From positions 29,728,310 through 29,792,309 of the forward strand of contig JAZBQD010000017.1 in the NCBI GenBank assembly GCA_036583965.1: DNA of 64,000 nucleotides. Direction: 5' to 3'. The stretch's first letter is position 1. Every line of letters begins with the position of its first letter. Made by a program: the position numbers and the translations under genes. The notes beneath the pieces were generated by a model. The model worked only from the letters and a program-made list of their open reading frames with translations. It was not told where the DNA came from and searched no databases. This DNA is from Prunella strophiata. Taxonomy: Eukaryota; Chordata; Aves; Passeriformes; Prunellidae. This document shows, piece after piece, positions 1-15,200 of the stretch.

Positions 1-193
1 ACACAAATGATGCTGTGCTGTCAACAGGGTGAAAGTTCTTAGAAAAGTGAGTAGTAACAGGATTCTGAAGTATTATATTCAGGCCATGCATCAGCTACAA
101 AGAGGTATCAAACCTGAGATAGGAGCTTAATGATGAAGGTGTACTCAAAATTTCTGTAACGTGTTTTTAATGAATACACTTTTTATCTTTCAG

Positions 194-266
194 AGATCCA
201 GCTTATTTTGATGAAAATTGGCTGAACAGAATCAAAACGGAAGTAGGAGATAATTGGAGGCTAAAG
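194..266 (+). CDS. HOOK3: HOOK3 exon 3 (residues 49-72, Hook domain)
   Basis: Follows acceptor 'tttcag' and ends before donor 'gtattt'. The first base finishes the codon for Ile48. The rest reads [14 protein letters not shown] then [10 protein letters not shown], part of the calponin-homology-like Hook domain. It ends in phase 0. Confidence 0.96.
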
Positions 267-3200
267 GTATTTTACTTACTTTGCTTGTGTGTGAATCTGT
301 ATTTCAGTTCTTAATACAATCTTGTGTCTGAATATTCTTACATTTCTGCATTGGGATCTTGCTTTATAGACAGCATTTTGAATTTTAGACCATTTTAATT
401 ATATTTACTTGTTTTTATGTTGTATTGTCCTGCACAGTTTTAGCAAAGACATTTTGAATTTGTAAACAGGTTTTAATGATTTGAAAGGAAAATATTAAAG
501 AGAATGTTATGCATTAATTACCTTTTGTTTTTTAAACATTGAATGAGAGATTTTTTTTTTAAATGCAGTGTGAAAGCAGCTTTTAAAAAAGCAGCTTTTT
601 TTGATAAACAACTGCATAAAAATATGAACATAATAAGCAATATATTGAAAGAAAGATGGCAACATGTTGCTTCCTTTTACTTTGTCAGCTCTTCAGAGCT
701 ACTGAGTTTTAAGGGAGGAAGTCGTGTTTTCTCTGTGTTTCTACTCAGCATGATTTTTTATCACAGTCTGTTTGCTGGGTCATTTGTATCACTTGGCATT
801 CTAGCATTTCTCTGCAAACCTGAAGGAAATAGAATTTACAAGACCTATGATTAAAGAACTTTGTGCTTTAGAATCTGAAGAACACAGTCTCACATGCAGA
901 TGTTAGTGTAGTTTTTGCCTAGTTTTCTTCAGAGAATGACCTATATGCTTTTCTGAATTTCCATTTTTAGCCTGACTAATTTGGGGTAAGAAAAATAGTT
1001 AAGAATTTACTGTTAGTTCTTGTTTCCTGTAAAGCCATTTTGTTTCAACCGGCAAAACCCATTCTGAGCATCTGGGGAAGGACTAAAACTGTGAAACGCT
1101 CTAGTACTTACAGGTTTGTCTACATCACTTTCTGAATTGCAGGGACACACAGAGACAGAATGCTGCCTAAGACAAAGATGGAGCACACTGCTGCTGTTTG
1201 TTTTGACTTGGCCAGGAAACATGTATCAACATGGTTTCTGCTATCTGACCAGCTGTGTGAAGTCTGGAATGCTTTAGAATGTTTTGTCTACTAGGGCTGC
1301 CAGCAAAAGTGAGGGTACATTGATGGAGATATATTGACTGACTGCTGAATAAAAGACATGATCCCTAAAAAACCTTTGGGACTCCTTTGGCATCTGCTGC
1401 ATGTAGAACATGTAATATAAATTAACTTCTCAAAGAATTGTATGGAATTGCAGGTGAACAGCTGGATATAAGGTCTTACTTTTCTGTAAAATATTTTTTG
1501 GGGTTTTTTCCTAAGGAATATTGAAGTCTTGGCTGTTAAATGTGGAGGATAACAAACTGAGAACTGTTGGTTATAATAGCATTTGAGCTGGTTGAATGTG
1601 GAGCAGCAGCTTCTATAGCTGTCATATGGAGTTTGAGGAATAAATATTTTATTTTTATGTCTCCCACCAATTTGGCAGATGTAGCAGCTCAGCAGATGTG
1701 AAAAAAAAAAGGAAATAAAAAAAAAATGAGCAAGCTAGTAACTTCCTTATGTGACTGAGGTTGGCAAAGCATCAGGTCAAATTTCAGTTTCTTGCTGATG
1801 TCATTCCATCTTGTTTTTCAAGTGTCCATGTAAACAAGAACTAAAGACTGATTTTTTTTTTTTTTTTTTGTTTTGTTTAAGAAATATGTATAATTCAGCT
1901 TTTTGTATACATTTTTATAGACCACTTCCCTTTTCATGAAGAATACTAAAAGGCACAAGTGTGATACTTTAATTCTTGTTTTTTTAATCTGGAAGTAATG
2001 CTATACTTTGCCAACTGTTCTTTATATATGAGTAAACACTATTAGTAGTCCAGTTTTCCAAATGTCTATCATCCAATCCTTCATTTAAAGTCTGGCTTGT
2101 AGGAACACTTCAGTCAGTGCATTTCTATTAATAGAATTGTTCAGCTTGGTAAAGACTTAAGATCAAGTTAACTCTACCAAGTCCACACTAAACCACGACC
2201 CTAAGCTCCACATCTACACCTCTTCTAAACATCTTCAGGGATAGTAACTCTACTTCCCTGGGCAGCCTGTTCCAATGGTTGACAATGCCTTTGTTGAAGA
2301 AATTTTTCATAATACCCAGTTTTAACTTCCCCTGGTGCAACTTGAGGCCATTTCCTCTTGTCCTGTCACTTGCTAACTGGGAGAAGAGACTGACCCTCAC
2401 CTCACTACAACCTCCTTTTAGAAATATATTCATTACTGGATTTAAGATGTGGGCATCATAGTTGCGTGACTCTAGAATGTAGCTTTCCCTTCATACTTTA
2501 AGAAGTGCAATGAGAAGTGATATTTGGATTATCTCAAATGTTGTGGTAATAAGCTGCGTTATTTTCTTGTTGCTAAACACGGTCACTCTTTGTCTCTGAT
2601 GCCATCTGGTGTAACAGTCACCACTTGTACAAACTCTTGATATTGTGAACCACATAAAGGAGCTGGTCTAGTAGGGGAAATATAGAAAAACAATCTAAAT
2701 GTAAGGTGTAGGAAGTTTTGTGAAACAGTGGTTAGGAGGGCTGTTAGAGATTAGTGTAGTTCATTAGTGTAGTTCTTGTACAGCCCACCTGACCACTGTT
2801 CATGGAAGTACTCAGAAAATGATAGAATCATAGAGTTGTTAAGTTCAGGAAGGACCTTTAAGATTGAGTTCCAGCTGTCAACCTAGCACCACCACTGTGT
2901 TCATCACAACCCATTATGTCACCGAGTGCCATGTCTGGATATTTCTTTAACACTTCCACGGATGTTGACTCTACCATTTTTCTAGGTAGCCTGTTCCAAT
3001 GCTCTACAACCCTTTCTGTGAAAATCTTTTACCTAATATTTAACCTAAAACTTACCTGATGCCACTTGAGACAGTTTCTTCTTGTCCTGTCACTTATTAC
3101 CTGGGAGAAGGTAATGAGTGATGTGATGGTTAATTTTGAATTGTGTGTTGTCCTGTGTGGAGAAGAAACAAGAAGATAAGGCTGAGATTTTTTTTGGGAT

Positions 3201-6200
3201 GGGCTGGGATGGGGATGCACGGGTTTGTTTAGTTTAGTTTTTTAGCATTTTGCTTTCTGATAACTGCAATGTTTTTGCTCTTGCTGTACAATTTGAAAAA
3301 AACCTCACAGGACTGTTTTTAAATTCTTGGTTTCAGGGCAAGTTGCCAGACTTGAGAAATTGAGCAATGCACAGGAGAGAAAAAGGGAAATGCTAAAACT
3401 TGGGGAGTTTGCAAAAAAGGGACCATTCGGCAAGCATTGTGGTTCTTAGAGCTAACCAGATCTTTGTCTGTACTGTATTTAGTAGAGAAATGTTCTTATT
3501 TCTTCAGTGTACAAGTGTTCCCTTGGGCAACAAAAAGACTTTTCACTGCTGCCTTAGCTGCAATTTTGTGATGGTTTACAAAAATAAAAAAGCAAAGCCA
3601 TTGACTCATTCCTCATGTACAATGAACACTTCTATATAGTCCAAATTTAAATTGTGTACAACGTAGTACTTCATGGCTGAGGAAGATGACATCTTGAACA
3701 TAAAACCTATACTGAAAATGAAAAGCAGCTTAGAAAATAATTTGGTTGCCAAAATTTTGCAGGAATGAAATTCCCTAATTAAAAAAAAAATAAATTACTG
3801 ATTTAATATATGAGCGTCAGTTTGGGCAATTACAAAATAAACTGTTGGCTCTCTGAGGGATGGCGTAAAAGTCTCCCTTTCCCCCCTGTCCCCTTTCATT
3901 CCGTGTGGAAAGCTTAGGAAGGAAAGGAAACACATTGTTCAACTTGATTTCTGACTTTTTCTTCTGAACTTTTCATTTTGGTATTCAGACTGCAGCATCA
4001 ATTGAAAATACAGTTTTATTGATGTTTATAGTAGCAAGCTGTGTTGGTCTTGGTGAACCTTCACTACCTAGTATTTCTCTAGGTTCCACCTACCTAATCA
4101 TCTAATCAGTGATGAGACACGTTCCTGCAAAATGCAGTTTAAATCAGAAACCATATGCCTGTGAGAGTGGAACAAACAGTGAATACACGTACTCTCTCTT
4201 GGTGTGTGCACACACACACCCACACGCCCATGCCTACCCACCCCCCCACCCCACCTGTTAACTGCAAATGGATAAAAGTGTACCTTAATGAGATATCCAA
4301 CGTTTATTGGTTAAGAATTCCCATATCACTTGAAAGTGTGTGCAAGCAACATTTCCAGAGGTTATTCAAGATCTGAAATTAAAAAAAGAGAAGCTAATTT
4401 ATACAGAGCCTCCAGCACAAACATTGTTTCAGTCATACTTGTGATATAAGGATAATGCAAAATTTGAGATTGGCTGCCATAATGTTGGAGAAAAAAACAG
4501 GAAGTTAGATAGCCCATGCTTGCTTTTTGTCAAAAATCACAAGTTTAAGGGCATTTTCTATTACCCACGACATTAGCCTTTCCCTTTGTTACACAACTGT
4601 ATTAGTAAAGAGAGAAATCTAGACAGGCTGCACTTACAAATCTAAGATTGGAAACAGTAAGCAAGTTGTAATTAAATAGAGATTTTATATGACAAGTGAG
4701 AATAAAAGAAAAATAGGAGAAAAAACCAAGCAACCATTAAGTCTTATGGTGTTGGCAGATCACATGATCTCTGCTTTCATTCCAGTCAGTTTATCAGATT
4801 AATGCTGTGTAATAAGGGTCAGTGTCATACTGAGCACTGTGTGCTTAGTATGTAGTGCTGTACTACAGCCAAGATGGCTGTTAGCAGGAGGGTAATGATA
4901 ATTTGACATAGAGAACACCCACACAACTCTGGTGTGAATATTAGTGAAATTTAGGTGTTCAAAGGAGTGAGAATATTGAGGTTACATCAATATTCTTATA
5001 TGGTGAAGAGATTGAAAATTATAGAGGTTAGACTAGAAATACTTACCTGTCCATCTATTGTGAATTGCAACAAATGTCTGAAGTGAAATAAAGCACAGTT
5101 GTCACTTTTTTTACCCCAGTAAACTTCACATCTTTTCCAGCAGAAGCATGACTGCAGGGAATGAATGTTAAAGGTTTTTGGAGGATAGCATGTATAAATT
5201 TATGGAAAAGCAAGAACTTAGGTTGCTTATGCAAGTAAATAGGCATCCCATGTGGTCATGGGCTGACATCCAAACAATGGTTTAATTCTTCACAGTCATA
5301 ATCTGTATTGGCAGTTCTGTCTGTTGTGGTCTGACATTATGTAATATAATGGTCTTTATTAACTACAGTTCAGTTTTCCTATATGCTTAAGAAAGTGAAA
5401 AGTAATTCTGAACAATTGTCACCTGCTGTGACTTAGAATTCTTATCTAATTAGTTGTCTTTAACACTTTCTTGGGTGTTGTTCATTTTCATTCAGCTGCT
5501 TGAGGTCTTCGTTTCATATGCTTTGACCTCATAAATGTTGCTGGAACTTCTCAGTTTAATTTCAAAGTACAAAATATTAGTGTTTGTTTCCCTATGATGA
5601 TCCTCTCTCTGTCAGGGGCAGTAAAACCATCGAAGTTTATTGACTACAAGCAAGTTAGGAAAAAAATTGAGAGCTGTCTGAGTAATACTGAAGATCATAG
5701 TTAAGTTTAAGTCAGTCTTAGTCTTAAAAGTACTCTATAAAGAAGCTGCTTTAACCTCACAATTGTCTGATTGTGTGCCACATACAAAGATGGTACAGTT
5801 AATTCTTGAAAACAAGCTGCCCTGGTACTGTTGATTGACAGTGGGGTGAAATAGGACTGCGAAGATTTCTTTTTCAGTTTGTTTGCTGTTCTCTTCTTTC
5901 AAGGCTGCTGCCCTATAAGCTCGTTTTCATGATGAATTTTGATCAATATTGGTTTTGTTTCAGTATCGACTCCAGATGCTATAAAAGTTATATAGAGGAA
6001 GGTGGCTCTTTGTATTTAAGGAATTTTAATTCAAAAATGCTTACACGGAGAGGGGGAAAGAAGTATTGCACAGGTTTCCATTTGGTTTCTCATTTTTTTG
6101 GGATTATGTTCAAGTTCAAGGTTCCTCACAAATGTTCTCATCGGTAAACTGGACTTAAATTCTTCAACATGGCCCTTGTGTTTCCATGGCTCTTTCTACA

Positions 6201-9200
6201 GCAGACTCAGGTAAATTATAAACCAGAAGATTTTAATTAATCAAATTTGAAAATTATATTCTAATCAGTGCAGTATTCTTTGTGGTGATTTGATATAAAC
6301 ATAAAATTTCTTAATTTCTTTAAATTCTTAAATCTGTTGCAGACTTTGGTTATGATTGTGCATTGCCTTTGAGTGGTCGTCTTGGTTGCTGTTGGGCAGA
6401 CACCTAGGAAATAGTTGCAGCTCTTACAGGATCATGCTGTGTTGAGTGTAATAGTACAGAAAAAGTATGTGCTTTAATGTAGAAGTTGTAAACAGCCTAT
6501 TATACCGTTCTGGGTGTGACAATAAATGCTCTCATATAGATGCTATAATATAGTATCTCCAGTTCTCATTCTAGGTTGTCAGGGTATTTGATGTGTCACT
6601 TTTCAGATCCAAATGAATTTTTGATTCTTGTATGACTTAAAATTCAGTGATTATGGAGACAGTCAGAATGTTCCTATATCTTAATAAGGAATCAACTTCT
6701 GGCACTTCTTTCCAAGGGAGTAGATTAATAGGAGTCAGGTAATCAGATTGTTATCACTTTGGTTTTCTCAGCAAAAATCTTCTTGTGTATGTATCCTGTT
6801 CTTTTCTTGAGTCTGGAATTTACTTTCATTACCTCATTTTGTTTGTTGACCATATTGAAGTGTTGAGTTTGTCCCTGGATTTCAGTATCACATTTCCTAA
6901 CAGCCATCAGGTCATTTGAAAGGTAAATAATTTCTGTCAGTGGACAGAATCTCCTAAGTGGGTATTTCTGGAATGCAGTCAAGAGTATAAAATTTATGGT
7001 GGGCTTCAAAGGCAATTAGAACTTGAGAAGTTTTGCTCTCCCTTCATTGCAGTTCCACAGTTTGCTGCTGTGGCTGCTGCTGTCAGTGAGAGAACTTTGT
7101 GAATCCTGTTTCTATCCGTTTTAGTCTTTGTAGATCCTGTTTAAACTTCAGTCAGACAATCATTTAGGTTGGTAAAGATCCTTAAGATCATAGAATCCAA
7201 CCATAAACTGCCAAGTCCACCAATAAGTCATATCCCAGTGTACCACATCTACACAGCTCTTGGCACACCACAAGGATGGTGACTCAGTCATGTCCTGGGT
7301 AGCCTGTTACAATGCTTGATAACCCTTTCTGATAATGAGATGTTTCCTGATACTCTTCCTGGCAAAAAACACTTCCTGGCAAAACTTGAAGCCTTTTCCT
7401 CTTGTCCCATCTCTTGTTACCTGGGAGAAGGTACACCACCTGGCTACAGCCTCCTTTCAGGCAGTTGTAAAGAGTGATCATGTCACCCCTGAGCCTCCTT
7501 TTCTCCAGGCTAAACAACCCCAGCTCCCTCAGCCGCTCCTCTCTCCCAGGAAACAGTGTGCTGTTTCTATTATCTAAATTATTTTCTTGAATAGTAATTG
7601 GCGGTAATTTCTAGCAGTTAGTTTCAGCAAAGATTCTTTTTTTTCCCTCTGAATTTCACCTGTGAGACCCATGAGCATTTTTATACTTTTGAACACACTA
7701 TTTCCAGAGACTTGATGCAAATGGATTTTTGCTGGGAAGGGAGCAATACTCAGTACTGGAGGACTGTGACATGCATTCTGTGCAGCACGAGGTACTTAAC
7801 TGATGCCGTTGCTTATGTGAGTGAACAGAAGCTACCTTTGTACAACAGTGAAATCATCTTCAAGAAATGTAAATTTTGCCAGACACTGTAAGGCAGACCT
7901 TCATCTGTAAAAACTGGGAGGAGGGACAGAGAATGACAAGAAAAAAATGAAGGAGCTAAGAGGAATAATTAATGAGGAAAACAACAAATTAAACTTATAT
8001 GGGTTGAGAATAAAGGATGATATTGAGCAGTATCTGGTTTTGGTTTGGAAGAAGAGGTTTATCTCTGCAGAAAGTAGATTACTAGGATACTTCAAGAGAA
8101 GAAAGGAGGGAAATGTTTCAACTTCTGGATGCAAAGATAATCCTAAGATAAACAAGTATCTAAAAACATTCATTACATAGGATCTGATTTAAAGCCTATC
8201 CAAGACAATGTTGTATTTTTCAAAAATTTAAATCGGTTCTGTGAATTCATAAAGATTTGTGATCACATCTGGAAGTCTGGTCATAAGGGCCTCTTGCATA
8301 ACTTTCATCATTCTAATTTAACTGTGCATAAATAGATGTAATTATATCCTTCTTTTGTGTGATTCTTCTGTGATTACCCACTTTATGATCATTTCTCTGT
8401 AAAGTACTCTGTGTATTTATTGTATTTCCTCCTTCTTTTCAAATAGGTAAGCAACCTGAAGAAAATTTTAAAAGGAGTACTGGATTACAACCATGAGGTA
8501 AGAACCATTTGAACTAAGCTGCATCTGCTTGCCTTTTGAATTATGTATTTTAGTTTACCTGTAAATAAATTGTATTCTGCAGGTTAAGTTCCAATGTTTT
8601 CTTGCAAACTTTTTGGCATATGTTCCTATTCCCTAATCTTGGCCTTCTTTAAACCTTCTCACCTGCTTTATTGTACACTCAGGAGTTCCAGGGAAGCCTG
8701 ATATGCAGATTTTCTCATGTGAAGAATAGATGGCTTTACTGACTATGTTCTGATGATGGACTTCATGTCTGATATACTGTAGTGTACCTGTGACTGATTT
8801 TTTTCCTTCCTCCTCTGCATCTGAAGTCTGCTCTTTTCTTTATTGTTTTTCTTGAGGAGAGTTAGTAAAGAGCCTTTCTAGTCTCTCCCCACATTAAGAT
8901 TTTAAATTAAATACTTTAATTCAGGTGTATTGGACTCAGTCCTTGTCATTCTCTCTTGTTTTGAGCGAACTTAGCTCTTTATTACTCCAGAGGAGACAAT
9001 ATTTTTTCTTTCAGTGGTGAATCTTCAGCTGCAATATGCTTTCAGTGATGTTTGAGATCATTTGATCTGTACAGGCGGCAGCACAAAATCCATAATATGC
9101 GTGTTCTAGACATTGCTTGTTTCAAAATAGTGTCTTCTCATAAGTACTACAGAGATTAAGTTATTTGTTAATAAACTGAAGTACTTCAGAAAGAAAAATT

Positions 9201-12200
9201 TAGTCTTAGAAGGTCATCTTCAGTAAATGTTTAGGTATCCATGTTTAAATAAATGTTGAAAGGTGATGATTGAGCAAGCTGGTCATGACTGGGAACACTA
9301 AAAAGAAACAGATCAGGTCTTTGTTACAGAAAATGAATATTACTAAGACAAAGTGATGCAAGCTTCTTTTTGGTTGGTTAGTATGTATGATGATTAAGTC
9401 TCTGGTGTCAAAACTTTACTATTAGGCAAGTTCTGAGCGTATTCAAGCTGATTAATATCTGTAAAGGTAGTGCACGTTTATAAATCTCACTGGATTTTGG
9501 TTTAGGTTGGTATTTTTCCTACTGAGGCAATGCTGGAGGTGATAGTAGGAGTAATCTGGATTCTAGTAAAGAATTCTGCTTATATTTTCCTCAATGTTGT
9601 TCCCTCCCCTGCTACGAAAATATAGATAAGTATGTGGATTTTACCTGATGTAATTAAAAGCATTTGAAAAATGTACATGCTAATATTGTTCACCCACAAA
9701 AATTCAGAAATTTGTATTGCGTTCAGAAGAACAATCAGTAAAAATGCTACATTTACTGTCATTGTCCATCAAAGTATAGAAGAACAAGAAGCCTAAGTTA
9801 ACTATTTATAGCTTTCATGCTTTGTTCTGCCTCAGTTAATCTTGCTGCAGATCTCTGCTGCTCTGGAACTAAAACTCTAAATTTTTTTGTAAATGTGTAA
9901 TTCTTTTGTCTTTTGAAAATGGGTTAAATGCTCTTTTTCATCTCAAGATAGTTACTATAGAGTCTATCCTTAATTTTCATATTTCTTTCAGGGCTTTTGG
10001 TGGGGTTTTTTGGATCTTTTTCTTTAAATTAAATTTTTTTCTCTTGTTTATTTCAAACTCTGTTCACACTTTCACATCCTTGGCTTCTTCCTAGTGCCTG
10101 CCAATTTACCTCTTCCCTTCAGCTTTCCTCAACAGGAGTTTTATTGTCAGTGACTATGAAGTCACTGTAGTGTTGTTAACTTAAACCCAGCTTTGCATTT
10201 GAAGAAAATTCAGGAACTGCAGATCAATATATAAATGCATACCAGAATTGAAACACATTGTATTTTCTGTTAATGCAGTCTGTGTATGATGGTAATATTT
10301 TCCATTGCAGTTGATGCATTCACAGAATTCTTTTGACCTAAAGAAAGTCTTTTCCAACAAGAGTGAATCTGCATCCTTTAAAGTATGCAGAGATTTTTAG
10401 TAGTGTTGAAGTTAATTCTTGGAGAACACTGCTTAAAAATCCTACTGTTCCACAACACAAAACACACTGTACATAATCAAAACAAAACCACAACAACACT
10501 TCCACGAAACCCAGCCCTACTAAACTTTACGATAGCTTGGTTTTTTTTTGTATTCTTCCTATACACAATGTTTTTTGTAAATGCCTTAACCTGATTTCTG
10601 TTTTTCTTGGGTATTGCACAAAAAAGAGCATGCAGCAAACACATGACTGATTCCCTGTATATAGTCATTGTTTCCATATTGCACCCTTTTTCAGAAGTTA
10701 GTTTCTTTTTGTCTGCAATTAATGTGTCAGTGAAGTGTTTAATTCCAAATTTCATATTCATATTTTCAACCCTCTGTTCAGTTAAGAGCAATTTAGCAGA
10801 ATTGTCTAGTTCCTTCTACTGCCAATCATTAATCCTTAATGATCTTTAATGATAAATCAGATAACACTAATAGCGAGTCACATGGGCTTTTGTTTTGCGG
10901 GGTTTTTTTGTTTCTTTCTGCATGTGGGCTGTTTAATTACATATCATTATACTACTACCTCAGATTTTCTTCCATGGAACAGCTTTCTTAGCTGTAAGAC
11001 TTGCCAGATATCCTTAAATTTGCTAAAAGTCAGAGGTCTAGTGATCTGAGTTTTTTGCCGTCTTGTATTTGTCACCTGTCAGTGTTAGATATATGTATTG
11101 TATAGGTGAAGCATTTAATGTTTCAATATTTAATTCTTTAAGAAAGGATCTTGCTAAGTGTTTATCTAGTAGTTGTGATTTGAGACAGTCATGTTTATCT
11201 TCTCCCAAATATTATTTGTATCAAACAGTATGATTTTATAGTGGGATGTTATGTTAAGCAATTTGGTTTGTTTTGAAGGTGTATTCAAAACTATAGTAAA
11301 GTAAGAATGAATTGCTGCTGTTGATGCTGAATAATCTTTGTATGAAATAAATTGATATGTATATGTGCAGTGATACAGCCAGGTATGTACCTTGTCTTTA
11401 TGCAGATTCTAGGGCAACAGATAAATGACTTCACCCTTCCTGATGTTAACCTGATTGGAGAGCATGCTGATGCTGCGGAGCTTGGGAGAATGCTTCAACT
11501 TATTTTAGGATGTGCTGTGAATTGTGAACAGAAGCAAGGTAATAAATTTTGAAAACATGTTTTGGTTGCAACTATTGTGCAACTATTAAGGAGAAAAATT
11601 ATATTTCTTGGGTTTCTGTCAGAAACAGATTTTTTTTTTTTTTAATAATAATGATGACATTATTTTGTTGTACAGATAGTAAGTGTTTTTTGGTTTTTAC
11701 TGCTTTTGGAGACTTAGATTGGAATTGAATTTGCTTCCAAGATACATATTTTCAGTTTTGGTTTGCTGAGGTGAAAACCAAAAAGTCTACAAAGAAAAAA
11801 AATCTTGGACACACCTTTTAACCATTTATGAGATAGATTAGGATAGTTAAGAATGGAAAAATGTGGTTATTGCATTATTCAGCATAACTCTTGATTGTAG
11901 AGATGCATTCCAGGCATCATTTTACTACATGACCAAAAGCCATCAGTATGATTGGTGCTTGGTCTGATGATATATGTCTGGTGTGAACTGGGTTACTGTA
12001 GTTTCTGAGATGTTTCTATGGGGTTGTCAAAAAGGAAAAAGTAATGCTGGCAACCATGCCCTTTTGGGCAACAGCTGAAGATGGAGGACAATAAGGTCAT
12101 TCATTTCAGGCCAATTGCCAGACAATTGAATCCCACTTTAGCAGTCCCTGAAGGAGACTCCTGTCTCTCTACCCATGTAGCACAGACTGTAATTCAGACC

Positions 12201-15200
12201 TGCACAAATACAGTAGAGACCCATTCATCTTGCTTGAAGGTGCCAGAGAGGATGTGATGAGCAATGGAGATGTTTGTTAAAGTGTGCTACATCTCATGTT
12301 CTAAGCTTGCCTTGGGTGCAGGCTGTATATTGTTACTCAGTTACCTTAAATTACACTGCATTCAAGCCAGATGAAGGTAATGACAAAAGCAAACATTTAT
12401 TCTAAATACTTTAAACAGGAAACGTAGTCATGTGTGGAAAAAATAGATGTGTTGGAAAATAAGACTTTTTTTACTGTATTTGTGTGACAGTTGCATCAAA
12501 TAAGTGTGTCCTCTAGATATAGCTTATTTTGTGTTTGATGGCTGCCAAGATTTTAGGCCTTTCGTCTTCCTCTTGTTTGGTGCATCTTAACCTTACAGCT
12601 AGTTTCCCCTTTCCAGTTTTCCTAGGACACTAAATCACTTTAGTTTCTCCTTCTGAAATTACTTCTATTCTCTTAACCAGGAAGTCATCCGGCTATTCTG
12701 TTAATTAAAATAGGAGTAGTGTTCTTCCACAAGTACATAAATAACTCTGGTTTATTAAACCTTCTCTCATCTCTGTTTTATATAAAATTATCTTCCTTTT
12801 GGTGACTATTTGTCATTTTCAAGTGGGAAGTATATATTGTTCTTGTGTCCCCTTAACTATTTCAGTCTGGACATTAAAAATGCACATTTGAAATACCAGA
12901 ACATTCTAATTTGATGTACTTTGAGCAAGATTCAGCATGAGCAAATTACCCACTTGAAGGTGACTTTTTCCCCAGGGTCTTCCTCTTAATCACATCATTA
13001 AAAGAATAAAGGAGATGATGTTTTGACTGGAAACTGTATTATACTGGGCAAGTCATTTACTCCTTGACTTAGTCTAAGTGTCAGAATTTGTTCTTCTGAC
13101 TACTGTATCATCTTACAAGGTACCTCTTGTGTAGCTCACATGCACACATAGCTGAGAACTTAAAAAGTGGAAGGGACTTAATTTGTGATGTACTACAGAA
13201 ATAAGAACAGACACCAAAAATGAACATGAAAATGCTTTAATGAGGATGCTGTAGGAAGGCAGGCTGTTACTGTTACACTTACAGAAAAGGACAACCTGTG
13301 CATGGATCATATACTTCAAGAGCCTGAACAATTTGGGAACAAAGTGAGAAAAGTATAAAAGTAGTTATTTCAGAAGTGTGAGATGCCAGGGGAGAAAAAA
13401 AGGTAATAATGTACTTTTTTCATTGTTGTAGAGTTCAAATAAGCCTGGATTTGTATCTGAATAGGCTTGTGATAAAATCTTGTTGAATTTATTGGGGTGG
13501 AACTTGACTGATGATTATGCATTTCAGTATCATCCATGGCATCTAGTCATTTTGCAGGAAGGATGCAGCTTCTGATCTTACCTTCTATGGTTTGTTGAGT
13601 TTCAACATTGACATTTCAGAATGCTTTTATTTTCAGAGTACATCCAGACCATAATGATGATGGAAGAGTCAGTTCAACATGTTGTCATGACAGCCATTCA
13701 GGAGGTATGCTGGGATGCCCACAGATTGTGAAAGTTCAGTCTTTCATTATTTTACAGTAGTATGCTTTTTCCCACTTAGAAGAAACTTAGTTGAAAGTAA
13801 AGAAAATAAGGGGCATAGATTTTGCCTTTTTACAGTGAAAAATTTCTTATTTTTCCTTAGAAAAATCTTGCTTTATGTCAAAGAATTTTAGTTGAATGTC
13901 CCACTTTTCTTTAAATCTAGAAGACTGAAACTTCTAGATATTTTTGATACTGGGTTCCCTTTCCTTTTCTTTTCCCACTGTGTGAATCCTGAAGTGCACT
14001 AGATTGGTTTTCTGTGATAGCCAGTTACTGTAGAATTTTGTCAAAATTTGTACCTTGAAACAGCAAAATTTCATCAACTGTTTTTTTGGGTTTTTTGGTT
14101 TTTTTTTTGTTTGTTTGTTTTTTAATTTAGTAGACAAGTGAAAAGAAAGATAATTGGGTAGCAGTATTGTTTTGTCAGTAGTAGTGTTATGAATTGGGTA
14201 ATGATATGTCACATGAACTTATATGAATAATACAATATGATATGATTTTACAAGTCCGTGAGTATACTGCAGTGCATTTTGTAGAAGTACTCTTCAGTGG
14301 TAAATCAAAACCATGGTGTTAGCCACTGAAGCTCCCCTGTGACTTACAAGAAGTCCGAAGTGCCTATAGGAGAAATGCCTAGCATTTCTAGTCTGTAGAT
14401 GTTCACTGCAAGGCAGACCACTAGCTGGAACAGGCCACTAGCTAGGGAAGGCAGGAAACCACTAGTAATCCTGTTTCTTCTGAACCTGAACAAGAGAAAC
14501 TAAATTCCACATTGAGCTTTAGAGCAGTTTCTTATCTCTGAAATGTCTGAATAGAGAAAGAAATATCAGTGAGCCTACAAGGGAATCTCTCTGCAGTCAT
14601 CACTTTGACCAGTGCTGTATCCATGCAGTCATACATTCAGTTGTCTGTGTGCGGACTGCTGGCTGTAACACAGAAGAGAGGACTTTGGAAATGAGCATCA
14701 AAAGAATTGTTGTCTAAATCATCTTCCAGTTAGTGCTGCCAACTAGCAGTTTGCTGGAGTTTTGTTGTATTTTACTTTTTTGTAAGTTTTGTAACTGCAA
14801 TATACGCTATTTTGGTGGATTTTTCTAGTGTTCTTTATTAAATCCCAAATTGCAGCATCACTGTCTTCTGCACCACCTTGAAATAGAGAAACGTTTTATC
14901 TTCCTTCTTTATGTTGAAAATTTATTCAATTTTTATAAAAGTCTCCTTTATCTGATAAAATAGCCCATTGAAGCAGCCCACAGTTTTCAGCATTTAATGA
15001 GTAAACTTTGAACTTGTTCAGTGTGTGTGCCCTTTCACTGACGTGATGTGTAGAAGTAGGTAGACATCACAGGGTAAGGGTATGTTCTTCTGGAACAGAT
15101 TTTTAAAATTCAGTGATTCAAAATCTTAATATTCAGCTACTGGCACAGTTCTGAGTGATTTTAGTGTTACTTTGCAAGCTGCTTAGAAATCAAAGGCATT

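Larger units (their letters stand above)
267..8446 (+). other. HOOK3: HOOK3 intron 3 (8.2 kb)
   Basis: AT-rich intron with three antisense CR1 pieces (listed separately), a CA/CCCA-rich tract near 4205-4255, an 18-19 base T run near 1852-1870 and a perfect 13-base tandem duplication at 2750-2775. Nothing else was recognised; the short open frames carry no family motif. Confidence 0.9.

Noticed and set aside
10477..10791. 104-codon minus-strand frame in intron 4
   Set aside because: Lys/Asn-rich noise in AT-rich intron; no homology recognised.
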